From Sphagnum compactum (taxonomy: Eukaryota; Bryophyta; Sphagnopsida; Sphagnales), in the NCBI GenBank assembly GCA_965153455.1, contig OZ234496.1, forward strand, positions 11,059,863 through 11,123,862: a stretch of DNA of 64,000 nt, given 5' to 3'. The notes beneath the pieces are model-generated. The model worked only from the letters and a program-made list of their open reading frames with translations, was not told the DNA's origin and ran no database searches. Below, piece after piece: positions 23,046 to 35,454 of this stretch. Positions within the stretch are counted from its first letter, which is position 1; the number at the start of each line of letters is the position of its first letter. Position numbers and translations under genes: made by a program.

Positions 23046-23649
23046 TTACAACATGCAATTTGCAGATACACAAGGACCTTGTAACTATCACACCCAGGGG
23101 ACATTTACTGTAAAGTTTGGGATCTACTTGTGTCAAATGACCATTTTTAAAAGGGGGGGGGGGGTATTACATGATTGTCCAACCTATTTTTTATTACCTT
23201 GTTAATATTTAATTTTCTAATATATACATATTAAAACCAGCCTATATTAATTATAATCCATTATTTTAGATTATTACATACCTTGTATTATAATTAAATT
23301 AATTATTTGAATAAAATGTACCTTATTTTAAAACTAATTAACTTATAATTTTTACCCAACAACCAATATATTGCACTATATATTTTTACTCATGTATTTT
23401 CTATTTTTTTACTAGTGTCCCGTTAAGCTACCACATTGGGATTTCTTCAATTCTCATAGCTAATCAAATTGTTTTGTTCACATTTATCTAGTGGCATTGA
23501 TGTGAATGACCAACCAATTTTTTAAGTTTTTAATTTTTTTCATTGTCAAACTTCCTTGTTTAGGAGTAATGTGAATAACCTTTTATGTCCATTAATAATC
23601 ATAAATGTTCTTGGTTTGGTTGACTTAAAAATAATTGATCAATATATAT

Positions 23650-25930
23650 TTTTATACAATATGTCAAAGGGAAGGAGATGTGGTGGGTGATGTTCTATCT
23701 AAAAGAAAATGGATAATGCCATCTCTATGGTTAGGGGTGGGTTGATGAATGAGAAAAAAGAAGAAATGTTACAAACTTGTATTTTTATGCTTTTTTTTGG
23801 CATTATCACAAGGGTAAAATCCCAAAAAGAGTTAAGTAAATACCTAACCTATGTATTAAAAGATGAACTATTATATTATGATTTTGGGTCCATTCATAGT
23901 TGGGGTACAAAAAAAAATGGAAAAAAAACTCCATGACTTTATTAAGGTTACTTTCTACAGATAATCTTTTCATGAAACAGATTTAAGTAAGGAAATTTGA
24001 ATATTCCAAGATAAAATATTTCATGTGATGGTGATGATTTTTCACATGTATACATGATTGTGCATGAATATTTTGGTTTATAAGTAATATTGTAAAAAAA
24101 TCAAATTGAATTTTAAAAATCAACTAGACATGTTGTTTTACATGATTATTTCCTCCACATGTGACTTGCATTTAGGGTTTAAAATTTTGAACTTAATGAA
24201 TACAAAGACTAACCAAATGATTTAACAAAGGAATCATTTCCCTTGCAACCCTTTGTCTCAAAGTTTCAAGACTTTGAAACTTTCACATGATTTATTTTTC
24301 ATCAAATTGATTTAATGAACATGTAGGGGAAGCATGGTTTTCTTATACAAAAAGTTTGAAATCAATTGCATCATTTTATGCATTCCTTTTCCATTTGTTC
24401 ACAAAAAAACTATAATATGAACAATTAATCATAAATTGGTCAAGGAATCAAAAGAATTTTTATTTAATAGTCAATAATTATTAGACTTTTTTGAAGTTTT
24501 TTTTTTTCAATATCATAATGGTAGGAACACAAAAATACACCAAAATTGTAATAAATTGAATGTTATGAGAATTTAAAAAATTTCGTTGTAATTTTTTAGT
24601 TAAACATTCTTTTTTGAAACCCCAATTGTGAATGAACCTTCGTCAATTGTGTATCCTTGAGGACATAAGTTGTAAATTGAAAATTTTGTATGATTATCAT
24701 AACGTCCCAATTGTTGGTCATGCAAGATTTCAAAAAACATTGTTAAATGATTATTTTTTTTTTTGGCATAGCATGAAATCAAAGGATATTTATGAGTATG
24801 TAGAGAGGTGTTATTGATGCTAAGTGTGAAAAATAAAACAAACCAAGATTCCTATGTTGCTCTAGTCATTAGAAATACCAAATGCATAAGCATGGATTTT
24901 ATTAAAAACCATTCTAGGACAAAATAAGGCCACAATGACATATTTATAATGGTAGACCACCTATCAAAACATGCACATTTTGTCCTCACAAAAAAATAGT
25001 TCTAATTATGGAAACAACCTTATTATTTGTGAAAATATATATATTTAGAGGTTGCCTTGAAAAATAACGTCAAATAGAAACTCAAAATTTGTTACTACCT
25101 TTTGGATGATGTTATTCAAAACATTGTGTTCTAACATTACTTACCACTTTGAATAAAATGCCCAAATCGAAAAGACTTATCGATGACATGCTATGGATGT
25201 ATGTGGGTCAAAGGCATAATTATTAAGAAAAATACCTCCATTTGGTGGAATTTGCCTATAATAAAAATCCTCATGCTTCAATTTGAAAAAGCTTGTTTGA
25301 AGTTTATGGCCAAGAACGTTTGACATTGACATCTTAACGTGTTTTCATGACTTGGGTATAAAGAATCAATCAAATGTTAAATATGATACAACTAGAGCAA
25401 GAAATGGTTAAGCAATGTATTATGTTGAAGGCCCAGACAAGGGCTAAGACATATGTTGACCAAACAAGATGCTTGAGAAAGTTTGATTTTGAGGACATGG
25501 TATTCCTCAAAGTGACTTAAAAAAAATTCAATTAAGACTAGGTTATAAACTTTCCCAAGATATTGTGAACTGTTTTAATTACCATCAAAGAATTGGAATG
25601 ATTGATTATCAATTGAGTTTTCCACCTTGATGGAAGATCCACAATGTAATTCATGTGATTCGTTTAAGAAAATTTGTGTCCAACCCTAGTCAACTTCTCT
25701 TAGAATTACCACAAGGTATCGTAAAAAAAATAAAAATTAGTTGAACCCAACCAAATCTTGAAAATGTAAATAAATAAAAAATGAGCTATGTTCCTTTTCA
25801 AAATATTTGGTGAAATGGAAAGGGTATATGTTTGAAGATGCCATTTGGCAAAGGTAGAAAGAATTCCATACGGACCTTTCCCAATTTTTGAGTATTGAAA
25901 ATAATACCTAGGTCATAGCTTTTCAGAGGT
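23650..25930 (+). pseudogene. Ty3/gypsy retrotransposon pol remnant (RNase H end, integrase, chromodomain-like)
   Basis: Motifs appear in the expected order through many stops and frameshifts. EGDVVGDVLSKR (about 23,670) corresponds to the RNase H end. LYDYHNVPIVGHARFQKTLL (24,690-24,760) is the integrase zinc-binding region. WISMDF and MVDHLSKHAHF (24,895-24,985) belong to the integrase core. VEFAYNKNPHAS and FEVYGQERLT (25,240-25,320), KAQTRAKTYVDQTR (25,430-25,470), FPP-WKIHNVIHVIRLRKFV (25,620-25,680), and LVKWKGYMFEDAIWQR (about 25,807-25,857) resemble the integrase C-terminal region of gypsy elements. The copy is heavily decayed, and LTRs were not located. Confidence 0.75.
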
Positions 25931-25939
25931 GGGAAATGT

Positions 25940-28080
25940 TATAGTCCTCTTCCACAACTAAGAAATGTGCATGTTGGATGTAAAGAAAGGGATAATGTTA
26001 AGAATGGAAGTTTTGTGTTTAGCCACTTGCTTAATATATTTGATAACGAGGATTGACCATTTTGTTACAAGAGTGCCATTTGACATAATTAATGCCTATT
26101 TATGATGTCTCCTTAGAGATTGGTGGTGGGTGTGAGTTTGTAAAACTAGAAACCAATGGTCAAAGGTGGGGGTGTAATAACAAAATAATTATTAAGAGCT
26201 GTAATTGCAAATAATAATATTATGGCTTGAGATAATAATATGGATAAAATGGGGAATAAAATAATGAGGCTCATGGGCCCTACAAGGAAAATATTTTAAC
26301 TAGAGGCAAGAGGGTTGATTATGAATAATTTAAATAACTATTTTGGGTTAGTAATAATGAAAGGTAAAGTATGTAGACTTGACTAAATCCTAGACTCCAA
26401 ATAATGTACAACCTATCCATAAAAGGATGAAAAGTTATAAGTGACACCAAATGATTGGTTTGATACATGGGGAGTAAATGTAGATGAATGTGGTTGATTA
26501 TTCATTTACTTTTTTTTTCCAAGTATATAACGGGTAGAGATTGGAGCTTTTGGCTCATAATTTGCATTCAATAATTTCGTGTTGTTAGTTGTTAACAAGA
26601 CCTGTACAAGTATCAGATGTGAATAGAAAGCCTTGAAGAAATAAAATGTGGAGAGTATTGTGAATGCCATTGTGAAAACTTTATAGTCTTTGATGAGTGA
26701 TCCCCATAATGGAAAACTTTTAAGCACATGTGATGAACTCCCTTAAGGTGTAATTTTCACATAAATATGCGATTTTAGGCGTGTGTGTGATCCTATCCCA
26801 AAAGAATGTAAAGTCTCATGTTGAGAATCATGTGAATGACAAATATTACAAGTGTTGTGTTAAAGTATGTTAGATAGTTTACCTATGTGCTAAAAGGAAT
26901 TAATCAAAAATTAATCCTGATAGTTCTAGATCCCCCCAAACTACAAGGGCACCTTTATTTGATGAAGGAGTTTTTTTTACCCAATTAAAAAGAAAATTAT
27001 CCACACATGGCCTCAAAAAAACTTGGTGATGGGTATTGAGTGTAAAAATTGAAACAAAAAACAAACAACAAGGGCCCTATTTTTGTTAGGTGGTGACTTT
27101 TTTTATGTTCATTTTCAAAAGTCTAGCATGTTTGGTAATAGGGTGCACATTGGTTGCACATGGGTAAATATGTGTTCATAATGGGTTTCAATTTTTTTTA
27201 ATCCCCCCTTCCCTTGTTTTGGGAGGTTTTATTTTGCTCATTTCAAACTCAAATGAAAGTATTTAAATGATTATAGAGGTGCCAAGTGAAGGGCTACAGA
27301 GAACCTTTAAACTTCCAAGGTTAAAAGTGACAAGAAAGTGAACACATGTTTTCTAAAAGCTTAAGTGTTTGCTCATCAATCTATCTACCCTAGTCTACCT
27401 TGTTCCATGTTCAAGAAATCCAAGTCTAACTCCAAGAGGATTAGTCCAATCTTGGGTTCAACTCCAAGAGGCCGAACCTATTCCACAAAAATTTAGTAGT
27501 GTATGTGAAAGGTATCTTACTAGGTGAAATTTCTGGCTCCCTCATGGAGCAGGAAATCTCGTGTAAGCTCCTTAGGGTGAGGGAAAAGATGATGTATGGC
27601 AATCTCCAACTTTCATTTAATGCATCTAAAGCTTTCATTAATTTGGCCACCTCATTTGTTAGGAATGTTGAAGCTCTACTCTCCATGCCATTGGACATGG
27701 ACCTTGAGCTCTGCCATAGGTTCACAAGACAGAAGGCACTAATAACGATCCTTAACTCTATACTTTATAATCCCCTTCCCAATTCCAAGAGGCCTGGCAT
27801 ACACAAGCTTTTCTTTAACCCCAGTCTGAGCAACCAAGGTGAAATCAATAGCAAACAACTTCCAAATCCAAGAAAAGGTTTCATCTTACTTTAAGGACAA
27901 TGCAATGTGGAGGAACAAGAAACAATCACTCTTACGCTTGAAATGGCATGGATCCTAACGGTAAGGCTTTCAAAAACTAGACATTGAGTCTCCTGAACAT
28001 GCTTTGGCTTCTGTTTAAACTATGTGGCTTACAATCTTACACTTGCCCAAAACAAATTGATTTTTTAAAATGTTTTTCTT
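25940..28080. other. No recognisable gene
   Basis: AT-rich, with overlapping frames at 27,441-27,725 (minus, 94 codons) and 27,499-27,894 (plus, 131 codons) that I do not recognise. The plus frame has a long internal open stretch but no motif or flanking signals. Parts may belong to the flank of the gypsy remnant. Confidence 0.5.
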
Positions 28081-28089
28081 TCTATGGCT

Positions 28090-28650
28090 TAGGGTGACTT
28101 CACATTTGGCCCAAGGACATTTGGCTTATGATGTTTGCAAGACATTTGTTTTAAGGTGTTCCTAAGACTTTAGGATTATTGAATAGGATACTTGGCTTAA
28201 AGTACTCATAATATTTTTGCCTTAAGGTGCTCACAAGACTTGTGTATTTTTTAAGGCTTCAAGTTAAAACTTTTTTGGGCCTAAGCTTAGAATCTATCTA
28301 GGCCAGGTAAGATGAGAATCTTTATAAGCATAAAGTTAGAATTTGTTTGGGTCTAGGGTTATAATCGTCTAAGGTTTCAAGTTAGAACTTTTCAAGGGCT
28401 TAAGCTACCCTCAAGTTGAAGTCTTTCAAGACTAGATTCTTTTTGGGCCTAGGGCTAGAATTTAGTTAGGTCTAGCTTTAGAATATATTTAGACTTGACA
28501 TTCAAATCCCTTTTAGCCTATAGTTAAATTTTTTAAAAGACTACGGTTAGAGTCTTTTTGGACCTAGGGTTAAAATCCCATAAGGTTTGAAGTTTGAATC
28601 TTTTTGAACCTAAGGTTAACATTTTTTTGGGCCTTCAATTAGTCTGCAAC
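28090..28650 (+). repeat. Degenerate tandem repeat, short period
   Basis: The words CTAGGGTTAGAATC, TTTTTGGGCCTA, GGTTTCAAGTTAGAAC and close variants recur every 30-40 bases. A related preceding section (28,090-28,240) is built on TTGGCTTAAGGTGCTCA-like units. The array is old and has no coding capacity. Confidence 0.5.
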
Positions 28651-28659
28651 TCCTTAGTT

Positions 28660-30690
28660 CACCATGATTTTTGCCACTTATTGCTCCTCAATGCTGAGGA
28701 TCCTCACCAGTCACCTTCTTCAGGACTTTGAAAAAAAAAACCTTGTTCATTAGGACCCGGTCCTTGCCTTTGGATTAAAACAAAATAATTTATATGTCTT
28801 TGTGTTTGAGCATAGGATGGATGAATTACCCTAAAACAAATGAGACCAGTATGGCTCTTTGTTATATTCCACAGTACTGCATTTGGGGTGGGTCTTGGAC
28901 ACAAGAACATTCCAGACTTGCCCAATTTGAGTTGAGGTTATTCGGACTTTCGGACACAAAGTTGAGTGAACCAAGGCTTTCTTCAACATGTGGACTTCTT
29001 GAAGTTCTAGAACTTCATGGGCTGGGGATATGCATCTTTGACTGAAGCCTGAGCTTTTTGGATGCAAGGGTCCACTTGTCCCAAGATTAACCCTACCAAA
29101 GGAATGAAAAAAACCAATATAAAAATCCAACAATGTAAGGTACATATATTGAGAATATACTAAAACGTGAATGACGCAAAAAGCTATACATTCGTGAACA
29201 CTTGTAGTACGGGACAACTAGCAAAATATCTAGGGTACATTGTGTGATCCATATTAAATAGTTCATGTGTGCGACTTCTAATTTTTTTTTGTTTTTGAAT
29301 GGATGGCATATCGGTTGGCCCATCATCAATTCTTTTGGAACATTGGGCACTCCCCCAATAGAAGTGCCTCTTTTCACCCTATTCACAAAATGAAACTAAA
29401 TTTGCTTTCCTAGAAGCCCACCCTTTCAGTTTGTTTATGTACATGAGAGTTGAACTTTGGGCAAACCATGTGGGATATATCTGAGATGCTATTTGGAATG
29501 TCTTGGGAAACAACTTGAGGAGCTTGAAAAATCATTTGGGAACATGATGAGAACAATGATGGGAGCACATCAGTTGCATTTAAAGACAAGTAAATCAAGG
29601 GTCACCTAGCATTTAAGAATTCTCTTCACCCATTACATGGGGACCATTGTTGTTTTTTTTTTGTAGTTTTGTGAGGTAGGTAGTCAGGCAATCATTCATC
29701 CACAAGACAACTTCGCCAAATTTGGCCACAGGTGAGAGAGGAAAGTAGAAAATTTTAGGAGTCTATCTACTATATTTTGACCACATGCTCTAACCTATTG
29801 TCTAAACATGGCAATTTTTAAACAAATTTCCTCTGACAGCTTTGGGCCATTTTCCCCCAAAAACAGAAGACTAGCACTGCCCTTTTTATTTTATTTTTCC
29901 TGTTGCCACAAATTTTGCCAAAAGACAAAAAGCTGATGGGACCCAGATAATGATATTTTGTTGCAAAAACATGCATGGCCCATCATGCCTTCAAAGTCCA
30001 CACCAGCTTCGCCCTTTCGCTATGACTAAAAATAATCGGTAAGGACGTAGGTCCTAGGACTCGTTGAATAGGGAGTTGGGCAGGGTAGGGTCCCTTGTTT
30101 TCCTACAATAATGTTTTAGGTACGTTTTACATCATCTTAGTAAAAGTAGGTACAGAGTACACTTCCTTTGGTACACTTTGCGTGCACGTAGATAGCGGCG
30201 AAGTTATTTCGTAGTGGGTAGGTGAATTGCACGTCCGAAGTGGCACGTGACCCGTACGACTTATGGAAACGCTAGCAGCTTATGAAAGCTTTTTGGGAAG
30301 ACTTTTTTTATTTTTGTTCGTATTTTGTCATCATTATTTTTTCTGTACAATCGATTTCTCTACATAAATTGCTCCACTAATCTGGAAGCAGCTTAGTCAG
30401 AAAATGCTTTCTTTTTTACCACCCTCATGCATGCGCACCTAAAAACAAGGGAAACGGCAAGGGCCCTACTCTTCTCTGGCTTAAAAACCTGCATTAGTTC
30501 TCCAAGAACATGCGCTTCCACAGTTCATAAATTCTTCCTGGATGATCCTGGAAGATTGTCGCCGCGTTCTTGGGCCTCACAATGGTAATTTAAATATACT
30601 ATACAAGTTGACGCAGGATTTCAGTTCGAAACATGTTTAATTCAGTATTTCGACCAACCATTTTGTAGGAGTTGTAATATTTTATTGTCA
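28660..30690. other. No recognisable gene; a less AT-rich stretch at 30,000-30,600
   Basis: Short minus-strand frames (28,831-29,217; 29,093-29,386; 29,410-29,598) show no motif. From about 30,040 to 30,590 base composition is more balanced, with a G-box word CACGTGAC near 30,244 and CpG-containing words. This could be a promoter or a mobile-element end, but no coding sequence follows that I can support. Confidence 0.4.
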
Positions 30691-30889
30691 TTTTGCATCA
30701 GTTTTTTATTTGTTTGTCCGTTTTATGCATGTTCATTAAAAGGAATCTAGTCATTAGGATGTCATTGTCATTTCATTCGAATCTGGTACATGGCAGGGGA
30801 TCCTTTAGGAAGAGTGTTGTTAACATTATATCATTTTCACACTTTTCATCTTTTCACTCTACTTGTGTCTTTATTTCATTGACAAATGA

Positions 30890-31690
30890 TATGCACATAT
30901 TGTGCGAACATGTTTTTGCTCCTTGCAAGTCCAACAGCAGGGGCTTGGTTATTAGCTTGTCCTAACATTCCTTAATTTCTTTTATCTTTCACTCATTTTC
31001 TTCCAACATTTTGTAATCATCTCGATATACCAAATCCTATAATTTCGCATCTTTCACGGTGTTAATGTGTTCATATTATCGATGATTTGAGTATCCATTT
31101 ACTACGTTGCTCGTGTGAGAATGAACACATTACAACCCATGATACGTTTCGAAATAACATTGCAACTATTGCATCGGAGAGTGCAACTCACGTACAAAGA
31201 GAGGATTCTTACCTTTTCCCTCACCACACATGAAGACAAGTGAATATTGTCATCACTAGAAACAATTTTGAAACCATGGCGAATGTTTTCATTATCGATC
31301 TAATTTGTACAGATTTGATGTAGCATGCTTCGATAATAACAACACATGCAACAACAATTGTTGCTCAAAACAAATCAGGATCCTACTCAGAATGAGCGTC
31401 AGGAGAAGATTTTATTCCCCTTGCCATAAAGACCTATGGTTGTTTCCATTCTCATTTCGATTCCTTTCTGACTTCTTATTTACATGCCTATATAGCTCGT
31501 CATTAACAAACCTCCTTGGTACCTTCAATGCTTATATCTCATTATAGACAAGGAATGTCGATAGCCCCACAATGTGCACAAGCCATCGTAATTCTTCAAC
31601 AAGCTATCACACTTAATCACACTTTTTCATTTTTTCACACATACCATCTAGTGCACCTCCATCACCACTAGTTGACTTGTGGCATAGAAT
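30890..31690 (+). pseudogene. LINE-like reverse-transcriptase C-terminus remnant (copy 2)
   Basis: The nucleotide sequence matches 42,240-43,030 over its whole length. Shared words include CTTTTCCCTCACCACAC, AACAACACATGCAA, TTCCCCTTGCCATAA against TTCCCCTTGCTATTG, CACAAGCCAT-GTAATTCTTCAAC and GTGCACCTCCA-CACCACTA. The coding frame is destroyed. The better preserved 42-kb copy shows the protein motifs. Confidence 0.5.
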
Positions 31691-31699
31691 GACCTTTTA

Positions 31700-32505
31700 G
31701 CATTACGTCTTCCATTTCATTACTACTATTTTGGTGGCCTAGGTTTTCCTTTCGTGCATTTACATTTGCATCAACATGCCTTGTACTTTTTGTGGATGGA
31801 TTTCCATCCTTGTTCAAAAATTCATTTAAGGAATCTGAAAGCAGCCTAGCCAAGCAGTGTTTTTTTTTTACAAATAATTTTGCATGGTAGTCACAAAAAA
31901 AAATTATCGAGTAGGACAGAGTACACCGGATTTTTTAAATTAAAAATGCACAAAAGTTGCCAGATTTTTAAGACAAAACATCTGAAGTTTCCATTTTTCT
32001 ACTATCGCTTTTTGAAGTTTACTAGGATTCTTAATGTTTTGTACTCTCCTGACTTGCCTGTAGCCAAATTTGGCTAATTCATCTCGTGGATGATAACCAG
32101 TATGGCTACAGCATAAAATTGAAAAAAAACAAAAACAAAAAACCCTGAGCTGTGCAGGCAAATAGATTTAAGACCCAAAAAAAAAGGAAAAAAAAACGGA
32201 CCAAGAAAACATTGAAACAAACCATTCTTTAATGCGAGGACTATTTTTCCCGAGGCCGAGCCTATTTTAGTGTAGCGAGAGCTTTTCTGCGGATTGTCTA
32301 TGATGACATGCTAAGGATTTTTACTTAAAATTTACACCCACGCAAGACAGCAACGCTAACGCTAGAGAGATGGCTGAAAGTCGTCTACTTTATGTCCTCA
32401 ATGGGAGAAAAGTACATTAGTAATAAAGAGTTTCTCGCATTTAGTGGGGTTTTTCTCCCTCCATTAGTAGAAAGAGGGGCCAAATTGACCCCACGGTAAT
32501 ACCTA
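31700..32505. other. No gene seen
   Basis: A-rich runs and short chance frames. No motif or repeat relation was recognised apart from some shared flank sequence around 32,050-32,110, where GTAGCCAAATTTGGCTAA and GGATGATA match 1,130-1,160. That suggests a small dispersed repeat. Confidence 0.45.
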
Positions 32506-32682
32506 TCATATATATTAATTCAGTAAGTCTGTCTGTGACGGAGGTTTTGGGGGGTGAGGGAGGGAGAGGCCGGTGAAGCAGTGGATGACAGGGTTTGGTA
32601 ACGGGGCGGGGGGGGCCAACACGGGCGGAGGGGGGCCAGCACGGGGGGAGGATAAACGGGTTACTGAATTAATATATATGAT
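32505..32682. repeat. Perfect 22-bp inverted repeat inside the Helitron
   Basis: The segments 32,505-32,526 and 32,661-32,682 are exact reverse complements (core TATATATTAATTCAGTAA). The right arm is thus an inverted copy of the element's own 5' terminus. It could be a nested partial insertion or a second, inverted origin end. Confidence 0.8.
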
Positions 32683-32840
32683 AAGAGGGGAACGGGGGGG
32701 GGGATCAACGGGTTAAAGAATCGGAGTGAAAAATGTGAAGGACGAGAGGGGGTCGACGAGATAAAAAATCGGAGTGAACAATGGGAAGGACCGGGCAGGG
32801 GGGAGCTCGACGGGTGCATTATGCACCGGGTTCACACTAG
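32506..32840 (+). mobile_element. Short non-autonomous Helitron, 335 bp
   Basis: The 5' end TCATATATATTAATTCAG follows an A (32,505). The 3' end CTAG (32,837-32,840) is followed by T. A palindromic hairpin GGTGCAT-T-ATGCACC (32,813-32,827) lies nine bases before the CTAG. The GTCTGTCTGTG word near the 5' end is shared with the 21.5-kb Helitron. The interior is G-rich with two tandem blocks of the form AATCGGAGTGAA-AATG-GAAGGAC. It sits directly upstream of gene A. Confidence 0.7.
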
Positions 32841-32843
32841 TCC

Positions 32844-32851
32844 TATAAAAG
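32844..32851 (+). promoter_or_regulatory. Candidate TATA box of gene A
   Basis: TATAAAAG lies three bases after the Helitron's terminal CTAG and about 160 bp before the block of leader sequence shared with gene B. No other TATA-like element is better placed. Promoter function is inferred from position only. Confidence 0.4.
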
Positions 32852-33004
32852 CTATTACAATCATTAATAATAAAATGACAACTCCAAGACAGCAAACTAA
32901 TTCCCTGGGACTCGCATACTTTAGACTTTAGATGGTCTCTGAATTTGAGGCACATGTCACGAATCTTGCGTCTCAAGACACACACTTCTCCTGCACAAAA
33001 CTCA

Positions 33005-33952
33005 AAACTGTCGGTAGCGTGCACTTCCAGTGAAGCTATCTCGATCTCGTTCCTCTAACCAAACGCCGCATCAGTTTTCCCGTCCGAAATCAGTCCGCGT
33101 TTTGGAAGCGTGTGAGTATTCCGACTGCAAGGGTTCAGAGCTGGAAACGTTGTGGAAGTGCTCGGGAAGAAGGAAGAATATATACCTCTGTTCTAGAGTT
33201 GAATTCAATCTTGAGGGTTAGTGACCGCAATGCTTTGTTTACACATGTAGGAAACCTGGGAGTTTCTTTGTAAAGTCATGAAGGTGAGAGGTCTTAAATC
33301 TTTGCACAAATATTTGGAGTAGTTTGCAAGCATTTGATAGTTCTAGTTTGGGGGGTGACGGGGTCTCGTTCAGTAATTTGGGGAAAGTCGGGACTCTTTT
33401 GCCCGCTTGGTGTTATCGTCCAAGAGGCGATTGCAAGATTGTGGCCAAGATCTGGGGGCAGCAGACGCACATCTACTGTTTCCTGGGGGCAGCAGACGCA
33501 CATCTACTGTTTCCTGGGGGCGGCAAATATGGAGCTTCCAATCTCTGTTTTGCTGTTTAAATCGGGTCATACCGCTTAGCAAAAAAACCCAAGCTACTTT
33601 GTAACCCTCGTCACATCTTCTTGAGCGGTACGTGGTGGGACATTGTCACACCTCAAAGTTGGATTTCTTTCTCCAGAAATCGTCGAGTATCCCCAAGCAG
33701 CAATGCTTAAAGCTTTGTGAGAGCCTGCAGGAACGTCGATAACGCTTCTGTGGGTTTTCCATCTGTCAAAATCTTCGTCAGTTTGGCGACTGTCGGAGAG
33801 CTGTTCAATAGGGGGAGAAAGATCTGTCTTCCAAATCTGATCTATCTCTGCGCACTTTCTCGTTTGAAATAACATGTAGAAACCAATTTTCAACCAAGTT
33901 CGTAGAGTTGGAGTTGCTTGTTGTAACAAATTATGTAGTTCAACACCTCAAA
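33005..33952 (+). other. Gene A leader (5'UTR and probable leader intron)
   Basis: This resembles the gene B leader in order: GGTAGCG-GC-CTTC (33,011; B at 53,772), CGCGTTTTGGAAG (33,097; B 53,856), AAGAAGGAAGAATAT (33,169; B 54,574), ATGTAGGAAACCT (33,245; B 54,655), GTCATGAAGGTGAGA (33,275; B 54,684) and GGGAAAGTC-GGA-TCTTTTG (33,381; B 54,794). The conserved ATGTAG|G and AAG|GTGAGA look like splice signals flanking a tiny exon, and TTATGTAG ending at 33,938 is a plausible acceptor just before the start codon. A 31-bp unit (GGGGGCAGCAGACGCACATC...) is duplicated in tandem around 33,455-33,516. Confidence 0.6.
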
Positions 33953-35454
33953 ATGGACTTTGACCACAGTCCCCTTCACAACCAGCTATGTAACTATTTG
34001 AGAAAAAAACTTTATAAGACAAAGATCGTGTTAGAGTATCATAAAACACCTTCTATTGAAAGAGCAACAAACTCTCAAGAGAGAGCTTTCAGAGAACTTG
34101 AGTTAGTGGTGAGGCGTGCAGACGATTTATTGTTGAAGTGCATGTGCCAACAGTCATCATGGCTTGATGCAGCAATAACACTGCCAAATATCAAAGAGGA
34201 GGTACTCGATATCGTGCTTGACCTTTCCCTCTGGAAACGCATGCTGAAAATTGCAACTGCTCATTCTGACAAGGGAGGGTTAGCACTTCTTCAATATGCA
34301 GCAAAAGCACTGAAAAAGGATGAAGACCTTTATGAAAGGCTCTTAAAAGCAGATAGCCCTCTGCAGAAGGCAGCTGATCATGATATGTCCCATCTACTCG
34401 ACAAGCTCTTGGAAGTGAAGGAAAGTCATGCTAGCGGTCGAGAAGGATCAACTGCTACTATACATGAGCGGGAGTACATTCTTTCAATCTACTTGTTGTC
34501 GTACCTTAAAGAAGAGGACAGAATTGCCACAGAGGTAGAATCTCAGTTGATGGATATTCACTGGGGTAAACCTTTGGGTTCTGGTGGGTTTGGCCAAGTC
34601 AGTGAGGTTACATGGTTGCAACAGCTATGTGCTGTGAAAAGAATACACAACGGTGACCCAAAAGAAGTCAAGATTTCAAGAGGTTGCAATCATCCAAACA
34701 TTGTACAATTCTTCTGGTTTTGGGAGCAGGAGAGGACATCCTACATAATCATGGAGCGGATGCCTGAGGACCTTTCCGACTACATTAAGCGCCTAGTTGA
34801 GACAAATGGTGGCAGACCATTTCAATTGCATGTGGCCATTGACATAATGCTACAAATTGCAAAAGCCATGCGGTATCTCCACAACAAGAAGCCGGACAAG
34901 ATTGTCCATAGGGACTTGAAGACGAAAAACATCCTTGTGCGACCTCTGGTGGATAATTCTCAAGGTTATGTGCATGTAAAGTTGGCAGACTTTGGGATAT
35001 CGAAAATTTACAACATGAGTGTAACCTCATCACCAATGAGTCTGAACAAGGGCACAACAGCATATGCTGCACCTGAGATTTTCAACCACCAATCAAAGTA
35101 TGGGAGCAATAGTTCAAAGCTGCCTCCAAAGATTGATGTCTGGAGTTTTTCTATGGTATGTTCAGAAATTCTAACTGGTACAGTGCCATTTGACGGTGAG
35201 CCAAAGACGGATCTTCATGCTAAAATTGAAGAATTGGACCATTTTCGACCACCTTTGCCAAGTGATTGTCCGGAGGACTTGCGTAATTGCATCACCATGT
35301 GTTGGGAGTGCGATCCTCGAAAGCGACCAACATTTATTGAAATTTGCAAAATGCTCAAAATTGCAAAAGCACAAAGCTTGGGAATAATTCACTTCAATTC
35401 TTCCAAGCGCTCGGCCTCCATCAACCAAACTACGATGAACAATCCAACAAGCAG
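33953..35454 (+). CDS. Gene A exon 1: helical N-terminus plus Ser/Thr protein kinase
   Basis: The first in-frame ATG (MDFDHSPLHN) gives a helical, charged N-terminal region (about 1-195, with RELELVVRRADDLL and an S-WLDAAI segment). It resembles the N-terminal region of plant kinases related to mixed-lineage kinase-like proteins. The kinase domain (about 203-470) has a glycine loop LGSGGFGQV, Lys 229 in CAVKR, HRDLKTKN with Asp 321, DFG with Asp 346 and APE with Glu 375, so it should be active. It ends at AAGCAG|GTGAGC, a strong splice donor. The phase matches the acceptor at 36,063 exactly (AG+G = Arg), so exon 2 continues this protein. Without splicing, TGA at 35,456-35,458 ends it after 501 residues. 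Substrate and pathway are unknown. Confidence 0.85.

Noticed and set aside
33908-33952. Longer kinase N-terminus starting upstream of 33,953
   Set aside because: No in-frame ATG exists upstream. The added codons come from open but probably intronic or leader sequence.
33953-35454. Gene A kinase as a dead pseudokinase of the MLKL type
   Set aside because: The glycine loop, catalytic Lys, HRD Asp, DFG Asp and APE Glu are all present, so the sequence predicts an active kinase. Only the helical N-terminal region recalls plant MLKL-like proteins.
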